From assembly GCA_007922305.1 (NCBI GenBank), contig ML677373.1, positions 16,684,242-16,748,241 of the forward strand: 64,000 nt of DNA, written 5' to 3'. Origin of the DNA: Dermatemys mawii. Taxonomy: Eukaryota > Chordata > Testudines > Dermatemydidae. Both the position numbers and the translations under genes were made by a program. Of this stretch, positions 55,701 to 64,000 are shown in pieces. How positions within the stretch are numbered: the stretch's first letter is position 1; each line of letters starts with the position of its first letter. Below the pieces are notes generated by a model. The model searched no databases and was not told where the DNA came from. It saw only the letters and a list, made by a program, of their open reading frames with translations.

Positions 55701-57721
55701 TGCTTATAGGTCATTCAGTCTTTTTTGTTGCACAAGTTCATTTTGGAATGAGAGTACTGAAAATTTTGAAGTACGGACAGTAACTTAATGCATTCATTTA
55801 TCTTCCTTGGTAAATTGGCTTCTGACCTCAGCTGAAATGAATTTAATGTACTCTCCTATTAACCCAATTTATTCTTTCAACAACAGAAGAGAGAAGAAAA
55901 AGCTTTTCACCTACAGGCCATCAGTTCTCAAATGCAGCCCAAGTGAGGAGTAATAGAAAATTGTTACTATTTCAGCCTCGTTCCTAGTTGACCTACATCT
56001 TCAACACAAAACCCACCCTAGCTCTGGCACTAATTGCTCCAGGGAGGCCAAAAGTCTCAATGACCATGAACATTGACTTATCCTATTACCCCCAGAGGTG
56101 TTTTTATGTAACCCACTATTCAGTGTCTGTTAACCTTCCCCATTCTGTGTCTAATTCTGAGGATATGAGTTCTCTGGAACTGAAAACTAAAGGATATAGT
56201 GCTATAGACACTTTTGCTTTAGCCCTGGAGGTCCCAGGTTCAATTTCTGTTGATGGCAAAGATGGCAATTGGTTAAACCGGTAGCTCACCATCAAGGTAT
56301 GTTGATATGCGGTCAGGAACCTGACAATGGATCTGGTTTTTATACATACACAGACACCTTCAGTCTTCAGGGCTGTCAATCTGATTCCTTTCACAAGCAC
56401 TAAATTCCTGTTAAAAGAGAGAGAGAGAACATTCTTTGGCTTTTTGAGAGTCTGGAAGTTCTGTGCTACTGTTTTCTCAGATTTTCCAGCGAACTCATTT
56501 CCTGAGTGGGGCTTAATGTGAATAATCGGTCTGAGGGGGGAGATCCAAAAGCCAGGTTTTCAGAGACTGTCTGATTTCAGCAATCCTCAATGACAAAACT
56601 GAATTACGTTCAAGCTTGACAGTCAGCTATGAAGGTCATCTCAAGTAGTGACTCAGAATACAAGTTGGACTAATTAATCAGAACCTTTATTATGTTCTAT
56701 TTTGTTAACTCATTAAAGGCCAGATAGTGACTATCTTACTCATTTGGAGAAGCACCTTGCTCCATGAATGGTCCTACTGATTTCAATACAGCAACTTGGC
56801 AATAATGAGTATAAGAGTATCCGAATTTGGTCCTAAAACAACGTGCTGGGTGAAGTGCTTGAATCTCTCTGCAACCTATAAAATCAATTGCATGGAAGAA
56901 ACATAAAGAGGTAGTGATAGAGAGGAGAATACCATATAATACAGAGTTACATTCAGCATGTGCAACCTCCCCTTTTTCTGCTGTCCGGTTGGATGACTGA
57001 AACTTTTTACACAGAATAGAAAAAAATACTCTTCTTTGTACCCAAATCCACTTAAGGCACAAAGAGCAGCCATTCCCCAAAAGCAGTGGGAGCAAAAAGC
57101 TATTTATACAAATATTCATGAAGAGCAAATGAACAGGGGCACAGTCATGGTCAAAATTAACTTTTTATTTTTTTTGGAGTTCAGACTAATGTCCAGACAC
57201 TATTTTTCAGAGATCACTAATTCCAGTAATGATCATGTCTTGGTTATCGAGCATAAAAACGTCACTGGCCAGATTAGCAGCATATGATGTTGCTAATTTT
57301 ACTGTGCATCAGTTATGTTGGTACCAACCTGCTGTTCCAGTTCCTGCAGTATGTTGAAGCAGTGTGGTCTTTTTGAGATCTTGTAATACAGAATGCACCA
57401 TGCACCTTGAAGTGATAGAGACATCTGATGACATATTTTCTGAAGAGATCTCATAGGGTTGTTGCTGGTAGACAATCAGTCTGCTGAACATGAATGAAGT
57501 TCTGGAGTGGGGCAAAGTGAGTGGCTGATACAAAAATAATGAATATGGATTTTTTGAGTAGGAATGAAAATAGTTATGTTTGGGGCCTGTTTTATATCCT
57601 AGGTAAATTATGCGGATCAAGTAGCAAACAGATGATCCTCAAAAGGAGAAGGTCCCACTACAATATCATTGGAAGTTCTATACAAAGCAAAAAGCCTGAG
57701 CACACTGATCAAGATTTTTAA
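52714..57721. other. Repeat-poor AT-rich region, no gene seen
   Basis: About 5 kb with very few repeats: a possible SINE head at 56170-56300 (CCCAGGTTCAATTTCTG like a B box), an AATTAATAAT tract at 55629-55652 and a worn palindrome near 56745-56835. 53560-54420 is free of recognisable repeats and contains homeodomain-type CTAATTAGAG at 53596-53605. No coding frame is convincing. Confidence 0.4.
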
Positions 57722-58089
57722 AAGTGACTGTCCATTTTTTGACTACGTCAATTTTTGAAAGTCCACCAAAAAGGGACCTAATTTTCAGAAACTCTTTGAG
57801 GGTTTTAGTGCATCATACTGGGCACCCAGAATCACTGGTCACTTTTTAAAATCTTGCCCGTGGTGTACATATAGAACTGAAAATATACCATTTTTTAGAA
57901 TAACATTCATAAACCCTAAATTAGAGCAGCATGAGTTTCAACCAAACAATCTTCTTAATGTAGAGAAGTGTGTTCCAAGTCTTGTTCACAATGCATAATA
58001 AGCATACAGATTATGACTGCTCATGGACTAAATGCATGTTTGCATGCATGTGTATGTATAAATTTGGATAGAATGTGCCAATTTCAACA

Positions 58090-58480
58090 AAACTTTTAAC
58101 AAACGCCTACCTACTTTTTGCGGGGGGGGGGGGGGGGGTTTTTTGCTAACTCACCTGGCTTCCTTGACTCCTCAGCAGCCCAGATCCTAGTCTCCCAATT
58201 TACCAACAGCCCACAGGGTAGGCTCCTAGGAAGCCAGGGCTACCTGGGCTACTTTGCTCTGTGGCCCATCTGGCAGATTGTGGGGAGCCTTGGAGGTGGG
58301 GCCAGACATTTTTGATAACTTCCATTTCAGTTTTTCCAAAATTGACATTTTTTTAAGAAGTCTCATCCATGGGAAATTTTGCAGCTGCACATTTTTGTTC
58401 AGATTCAGAAGGAAATTTTTCTAGAAATATGATAACTTTCAATGCGAAGGAAATTCTGGTTCCCAGCCAGCTCCATCCTG
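58090..58480. mobile_element. hAT-like MITE of the AT-rich family with GC-rich core
   Basis: AT-rich flanks (TTCAACAAAACTTTTAACAA; TCCAAAATTGACATTTTTTT) around a GC-richer centre (58140-58310), and CAGCCAGCTCC near the right end. Same plan as 36437-36976. Contains a 17-base G run. Confidence 0.5.
58122..58138. repeat. Poly-G run of 17
   Basis: Seventeen consecutive G followed by T6. The length is prone to sequencing and assembly error. Confidence 0.9.
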
Positions 58481-59100
58481 CACCATTAAAGTCAATGGGA
58501 CTCCACAGAATTCTACCCGCATGAATCTTATTATAGGACTGGGAGTTATATTTGCAGCAGTTAAGCTTTTATATATATATATTTGTGCCCTTTCAACTTT
58601 AATACAGCTAGGAAGGTATGTGTTTAGAGTGTTGTAAGTATTAATTTTAAAAAATTGCTCTTAGACACCTTAAACGGAATAAATTCCCCATCTCAATTGC
58701 TAAATTTCAGCCTGTAGACACAGGCCTTTTATTTTTTTCAATGGTTTGGCTGAATAATAAACAGAAAATAGGTGTATATAATGAAAACACTGACTGACAG
58801 GTCCCAAAAGCAGCAGCAGTATTCTCATGTACTTTTCCATAGCCTCATTTTACAGATGACAAACTGCTCAGCTATTTGTCTTAAAGTAAGTAAATAAATA
58901 AACCTCAGTCACACTGAGAGGTGATTTCTAACTGTCTCCATCTGTGTGTGTGTATGTATGTGTGTGTGTATTACTGAGAGATGAAAAAGAAGCATTAATA
59001 ATGGTATAACACAACTGCCTGGATCTCTTTTCTGACAATTTTCAATACCTTGGATCTCATTCTTAGGCTAATCCTTTAGGATGTCAAGACCTGCAAATGA
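58481..59100. other. Intergenic, simple repeats only
   Basis: (TA)n at 58571-58582 and a GTGTGTGTATGTATGTGTG tract near 58945-58972. No gene seen. Confidence 0.45.
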
Positions 59101-59240
59101 TTAATTTCCCTTTTTAATCGATCTTTGGAGGAGCTGGNNNNNNNNNNGTGCTAACCACTGAACCATTTGTCCTTCTATAACAATGCGTATCTGCTTTGTA
59201 AAGGGCTTTGAGATAGATGGAGGAAAAGCCGTATATGAGA
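59101..59240. mobile_element. SINE pieces around an assembly gap
   Basis: Right of the gap, GTGCTAACCACTGAACCATT is the reverse complement of a tRNA-like SINE head. GTAAAGGGCTTTGAGATAGA, then AAAAGCCGTATATGAGAGTT is the shared SINE tail in the forward orientation. They are opposite in sense, so two insertions meet here. Confidence 0.55.
59138..59147. other. Assembly gap (10 N)
   Basis: Ten N. The true length of missing sequence is unknown. It falls at a SINE junction, where short-read assemblies commonly break. Confidence 0.95.
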
Positions 59241-59782
59241 GTTGCGTATTATGATGAATACACGATTTAACTTCTTGAAAGTGATCTTTAGTAGAATCCT
59301 CTCTGTGTATTAATGAGGTGGTACCTCTGGGTTGGAAACTGGCTGTATTTGAAATAATAGCAGGCTGCTCAATGTAGTTCAAAGTAAGGCTGGGTCTTCG
59401 CTGTAAAACAAAACGTGGAGATCCTAAAATCTTCATGAGTGTTTACAATATCACATTTCCTCTAGAGATTCACTCAATGGGCCATAAAGTGATTTTTACA
59501 TTTTGCTAATTAAGAAAAGTGTATAAACATGAGAGAGAGAGATGGGAGAAGTTCATTCATCAACTTAATTCCTGAGAGAGAACAAACCTAATGAAAAATG
59601 AGACTTCAGTGTTATTTGATCTTATTATATCCATCAGGCAATAGATTAGAAAGTGGATAAGATAGATCCCTCTATAGAGGGTGCGGAATAGTCCAAATTC
59701 CAGTGAATCTCTTTTAAAATTAAGTAAAATGTAATAAATTCCCTTCTCAACAAAATATGGGAGAAACAGTGGCTTCTCTGTC

Positions 59783-59990
59783 TTTGGAGGGAGCGTGGTC
59801 TAATGGTTAGAGCGCGAGACTGGAATTTGGTAGAGAGAGCTTCCCTTCTTGGCTTTGCAACCATTTTGACCATGTGAAAACCAATTCACTCCTCTGTCCT
59901 TTGTTTCCCATCAGTAAAGCAGGGATAATATCTCTGCTTGTAAAGTTCTTGGCTAAAATGTGCTACTGGAAGTGCAGAATATCATTGATG
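59783..59990 (+). mobile_element. tRNA-headed SINE
   Basis: GTGGTCTAATGGTTAGAGCG is an A-box-containing tRNA-like head and CGAGACTGGAATTTGG follows. CTCTGTCCTTTGTTTCCCAT and AAGCAGGGATAATATCTCTG are the core, and TGTAAAGTTCTTGGCTAAAA the tail. Not a tRNA gene: the B box and acceptor stem are missing. Confidence 0.7.
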
Positions 59991-60207
59991 GATATTTTTA
60001 AAGATGTTAACCAAGTGATAGGAAGTCGGCTACATGCTGTCTCCATGTTGCATGTTTTACACACACAGCGGGAACACAGAGCACTGAGGGAGTTACCACC
60101 ACAGCTGACACCAGTTGGCTCTGTTAGTGGCAGTCTCAGCAGAAAAGCCAAAATCTAGGTCAGGAGCTGAGGCACATTGGCAGAAGCTTGCACCTGTGCT
60201 GACTGCA

Positions 60208-60570
60208 ACTGGAACACTTCATTCTGGAGAGCTGCTGTTCTCCCTTCTGTGGCTCCACAAAGTCTCAGGGCCGCCTCATCAATCTCTTCCTAGCATGGGC
60301 CAAGACAGCCATCCATCAGTCCAGAAGGAGGAACCTGGATAGGATGGATTTCTGCAACTGTAGGGCCTTTTTTCACTTCCTTGTCTGGGCATACAATCAA
60401 GCTGAGTTCCTGTGGGTGGCATCCGCTGTCCTGAATTCTCTGCTCAGTGTCCTTTTCTGGAGCCCTAATTGTGACTTTCAAAGCTACATCCCTGTCTTTG
60501 TTTTCCCTCCTCCAACCTTCATCCCTCGTAGTCAGTTAGATTCTGGATACTGTGGCTGCTCTCTTATCTG
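60208..60570 (+). pseudogene. LINE ORF2 C-terminal fragment
   Basis: An uninterrupted frame of about 120 codons that ends at a TGA just after 60570. It starts LEHFILESCC, then RLINLFLAWAKTAIHQSRRR, FCNCRAFFHF and QAEFLWVASAVLNS. This is the pattern of the region downstream of reverse transcriptase in a reptile LINE, LxHCxLxC...LLxxLxxxAKxAIxxxR...RxEFxWA, with the zinc-knuckle-like cysteines partly kept. I think of the Tx1/L1-like lineages but cannot fix the clade. No RT domain is visible upstream. 60060-60207 may belong to it. The fragment is 5'-truncated. Confidence 0.6.
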
Positions 60571-62805
60571 AGGGGCGCTCCTTTTATGGTTCTGATAGGA
60601 TCTGCCCATGATCCTTGGATTTAAATAGGGTGGCACCTTCAGCCTTTGCTAAGTTAATTTATAAATAAAAGGGAATGTAGAAACTGGCATTTACATGGTG
60701 AAAAGAAATCAACATTAAGAGTAAAACCAGGGAAATTTGAGTTGATTTCTTCCTCACAAGCTGCTCCCTGTTTCAAAGAATGATGTGATTGCACATTAAC
60801 TATTGGTTCGGTGACCTTGGAAAGCAAACCCTAAGTCTTCATTGATAAACTCCAAACATTTTCTGATCTTTTTGCCAGGGAGAGCTGAGGGGCGGCTAAA
60901 CAAACCTGCCTTCCTTGCTGCATTTCAGAGAACACTGCTGGAAGGAACCAAAAGTTTAAAGCTCCTATCATGTCTCTGAGTAAAATTTTACATGTGCAAT
61001 AAAGTAATGACTGAATCCTGCAAACCTTTGTGTTGAAGGGTAATTGCTGGTCTCGTGCTTTAGGCATAAAGGTCTACTGCTCTCTGCCTTGTGCTCTCTC
61101 TGAGCAAAAACCTGACTGCAAAAAGAACAAAAGTGGCACTGATCTCCCTAACGTCCAGCCTTCACAAAGCAAAGTTCATCTCTGTGCAATAGGAGGCTGG
61201 GACGTTCACTGCTGCAGACACCAACAGCTGCTCCCTGATGGAATGAGAAAAAAAATCGGGTTTCAAAACTGCAGTGCGTCATCTTAGCCTTGTCTCCACA
61301 CTGAGATTAAATGTTGCAAGATTTCCCAATAGCTCTGTGGATGTGTCAGAGGCAGGGTGATGTATGAAGATTGACTGGCCTTAGATCTAAAAATTTGAGT
61401 CTGGATCCAAATGTTGACTACTTCTACCCTCATCCCTACAAATATCCAAGTGTTTGCGTCTCAGCTGTAGAAAAACAGTCTAGCTGCAAATGTTAAAGGT
61501 GGTTGGATTTAAGTTTTGGTTCCATCTCTAAGCTAGAGGGAGATGTGATTAGGGGTGTGCTATACAGTATATTTTATAACACAGCTATGTCCAGCACTTC
61601 ACAGCATGATTTCAAAGCAAGGACAGAACTCAGGTTCTTTGGCTCCCGGTGGACAGGCTGCAGCACTTGGCCTAAAGGAGAATCTACGTTAGTTGTTAGC
61701 AGTATAAAGCGTCTGACATACACTTCAACAACTCCTACCCAGAAAAACACACACTAGCATGTTCATTTTATAACTGGTGATGGATTATTGCAGAAACTAA
61801 GGACTGGCAAATATTGACCCTGAACTGAAAGAGTTCCTAGAATCTATGGGGGGTAATGGAGCACTTCTAGAGCAATGCTGGGGGCCAGCAAAAGATGGGA
61901 ATGGGGGATAGCAGTGGCAGGAAAGGGAGCAAGAAATTCTGGCCAGAATATTCAAAGGAAGGAGTTTGGGCCCCAAATCCCATTGGGTTTCAACTGGATT
62001 TGAGATCTTCACTCTCTATGACACCTTTGAAAATCCTACCTACTATGAGCATTTTTGAAAAAGTCAAGGGGCTTTTCTTTGTTGTGATAGATCCCTTTTG
62101 TTTGTTGTGGACAGTTTGGATGACTAAGCAGGTACAGTCCTGGACTGGTCAAGGCTCTCAGCTAGACTCCTGAAGGTTGTGGGTTTGAGAGTTGCTTCAT
62201 CTTGCCCTGAAAGGCTCTCTCCAATTGATCCAGCTTCAAAATGGGTAACTAATCCCCTAGGTGAGGGTAGTGAAAGGTGGTCAGAGGTACTTTACTCCCT
62301 TGGGACCCAGATAGCCACTTCACTCCCTTGTGTGTACTGTTGGCTATGAAATTGGCATCCCTTAAATGCGTCATACGGATGAGCCCTTGGCTTTGGGTGG
62401 ATTGGCTCTGCACTCTGTTTAGTCTGGATCCACCAGTGAGTACTACATCTGAGTCTAATGTAGTGCACCTGAGTTCCATCCCCTCAGATGCCACGAAAGA
62501 TCCTGCAGTATCTTCAGTGTCACCCGCCCCCAAGATCTGTTTATAGTTTACTTTTCTTTGAAAAATTCTATATCACCTTTTTTGTGTGTGGGGCAATAGG
62601 GGGAGGAGTTCATAAAACATTTGAAGCTTTTAATCCTTTTCCCTCCTGACACTTCTATGCTGTTTGCACTACTCAAGAGCCCGACTCCAAATGAGGCAGC
62701 CATTCTTAACCTATGCAGACAAAGGGAGTGGTTCCCCTAGCAACAAGAACCATGTGGAGGTTCTCAGAGAGCTCTTCCCCCACCCCACTTGTGTTTTCTT
62801 TCAAG
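60571..62805. other. Intergenic, no certain gene
   Basis: 61600-61680 (AGGACAGAACTCAGGTTCTT) and 62120-62210 (GAAGGTTGTGGGTTTGAGAG, B-box-like) may be SINE remnants. 61290-61320 has a TTGTCTCCACACTGAG end like the Harbinger-type MITEs. Frames at 61030-61287 and 62277-62546 are unsupported. Confidence 0.35.
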
Positions 62806-62941
62806 TTAGCATTTTGCACAGCATCTCTGGTGGAGACTCCAACAACCCGGCTAGCGGCAAACAACTCTTCTGGCTCTACAGAACCAGCATTCAAAAAGCA
62901 ATTATTCTGCATGGATCAGCCAGCAAATATGATAATCATGG
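62806..62941 (+). other. Candidate exon of an unidentified gene
   Basis: 136 nt bounded by a pyrimidine-rich acceptor (CTTGTGTTTTCTTTCAAG, ending 62805) and a strong donor (GTAAGT, 62942-62947). Two frames are open through the whole segment. One gives 45 residues including VETPTTRLAANNSSGSTEPA and KQLFCMDQPANMI. The other contains GGDSNNPASGKQLFWLYR. I do not recognise either. Exon length leaves phase 1. Both splice signals being good and the interval open is suggestive, but double openness weakens the coding case. Confidence 0.35.
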
Positions 62942-63114
62942 GTAAGTGAACTGGCAAGCATCCCAAGTTGAGGATGTGTTGGTGGGGAGGAAGTTTAACA
63001 GGCTAAGAGACTGAACTGCTCAATGCTTTCCAATAGTATGTGTTTCTGTAACAGACACAGTGTTGTGATATTTGCCTCTTTTACTGACGTGCTCATATCT
63101 CTAGATCAGCAGTT

Positions 63115-63305
63115 TTACTGCTTTGAGTAGGAGATAGAAGACCTGGGTTCTAATTCTGGCTCTCCTGCTTCTTTGCTGTGTGACCTTGGGCAAGCCACTT
63201 CACTCTTTGTACCTCAGTTTCCTCATCTGCAAAACAGAAATATAAGAACACAGGGCATTGTGAAGATTGCATATGTAAAGTCCTATATAAATATACTATT
63301 ATCTC
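63115..63305 (+). mobile_element. tRNA-headed/CORE SINE
   Basis: AGAAGACCTGGGTTCTAATT (B box), TGTGTGACCTTGGGCAAGCC, CCTCAGTTTCCTCATCTGCA, TAAAGTCCTATATAAATATA: the full MIR-like order of body and tail. The extreme 5' head is worn. Confidence 0.8.
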
Positions 63306-63458
63306 TGAGATTTTACACACATGAGGATTAGCTTCAAGAGCAAGTATAATTTTGTCAAGCAGTTGCTTATTTTCATTATGGCTTCAACGCCATTTATTTT
63401 TCTGCAGGTTTAGCTACATATTTTTCCCTCCAGTACAGTACTTATGAATCTTAGCAAG

Positions 63459-63598
63459 TGTATAATATAGTGTGTTTGTGTATATGTATATATGTATGTG
63501 TATATATGTGTGTATGTGTATGTGTGTTTGTGTGTATATATATGTATATGTGTGTATATATAGGTATATTTATGTGTGTATATTTATATATATTTATA
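63459..63598. repeat. Cryptic TG/TA-rich tract
   Basis: About 140 bp of alternating purine-pyrimidine sequence mixing GTGTATGT and TATATATG units. Confidence 0.85.
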
Positions 63599-63839
63599 AA
63601 ATTGTGAACAGCTTTACCTGAAATGAGCCATGGATTTGGTTAAGTGAAGCTCATGTTGTATTGTGGTGAAATTGAATATATAATAACACAGTGGTTTTAA
63701 TCTTATTATGTGCCAAACCATTCAAGTATGTCATTTTTATGCTCTCACTGCAGTTTGATTTATTAACAGAATGTTTGCAACCTCAGTTTTATTTACGCAA
63801 GTCAATTGCACAGGCTCTCACACTACATGTTTCATCAGT

Positions 63840-64000
63840 GGATCTCAAAGCACTTCCCAGTCTTTAATGTGAAGGGAGGGGACTGTTATCCCCGTTTTAT
63901 ACATAGCCTCTCAGTGGTTTGCTCAAGGTCACATAGGAAATCTGTGACAGAGCAGGGACTTGAACCCATATCTTTTAAGTCCTAGGCTAGGGCCCAAACC
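63840..64000 (-). mobile_element. SINE cut by the window end
   Basis: GGATCTCAAAGCACTTCCCA (tail), TGTTATCCCCGTTTTATACA, CTCAAGGTCACATAGGAAAT, GGACTTGAACCCATATC (B box) and CCTAGGCTAGGGCCC. The head would end within about 20 bp beyond the window. Confidence 0.8.

Noticed and set aside
59793..59840. Possible tRNA gene
   Set aside because: Only the A-box half of a tRNA-like head is present, and it continues into a SINE core and tail.
1..64000. CRISPR array, operon, phage or bacterial defence system
   Set aside because: Nothing in the window has prokaryotic gene density, ribosome-binding sites or regularly spaced repeats. The repeats are vertebrate transposons.

Overview
This looks like a non-coding stretch of a vertebrate nuclear genome, most probably a turtle (Testudines); a crocodilian is the main alternative. 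The lineage call is inference. It rests on the repeat mix: abundant CR1 LINE tails, Penelope-like elements (PLEs) with a GIY-YIG endonuclease and inverted terminal arms, 5S-rRNA-derived SINEs, tRNA-headed SINEs with a shared tail, hAT and Harbinger-like MITEs, and a solo ERV-type LTR. No bacterial-style genes, operons or CRISPR arrays are present. There is one 10-base assembly gap (59138-59147). I could not assign any stretch to a known host protein. Two short open stretches bounded by good splice signals (28566-28794 and 62806-62941) are the only candidate host exons.

Layout. 1-7450 is mostly unique or old sequence with small palindromic elements, an old CR1 tail and one short inverted-repeat transposon. 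7454-9280 holds a CR1 tail, a PLE with a readable endonuclease ORF and 9-bp target duplications, and a decayed Ty3/Gypsy integrase with the D-D35-E spacing but the last acid lost. 10458-12400 is a CR1 inserted head-on into an older CR1. 18275-19191 is a second endonuclease-only PLE. 19485-20447 is a hAT-like element with a C-rich tandem interior. 22608-23180 is a Gypsy relic with a chromodomain. 24273-24557, 39931-40230 and 45896-46170 are three copies of a compound-hairpin MITE, the last inside a G-rich minisatellite. 26736-28042 is a palindromic MITE split by a 1.2-kb solo LTR. 31757-32736 is a 5S-SINE abutting a foldback PLE that was itself invaded by a hAT MITE. 38791-39130 is a clean example (perfect 8-bp target duplication) of an AT-rich hAT family seen about nine times here. 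46.4-51.4 kb and 52.7-57.7 kb are AT-rich and repeat-poor. 60208-60570 is the C-terminal end of a LINE ORF2. The last 900 bp carry a SINE, a TG/TA tract and a second SINE cut by the window edge.

Nothing here works together as a pathway. The organising principle is layered transposition: at least five insertions can be ordered by nesting (CR1 in CR1, LTR in MITE, hAT in hAT, hAT in PLE, MITE in minisatellite). The most interesting material is structural. PLE copies form a series from endonuclease-bearing to bare foldback, one MITE family has three stacked hairpins, and a dispersed family of short palindromes recurs throughout the window.
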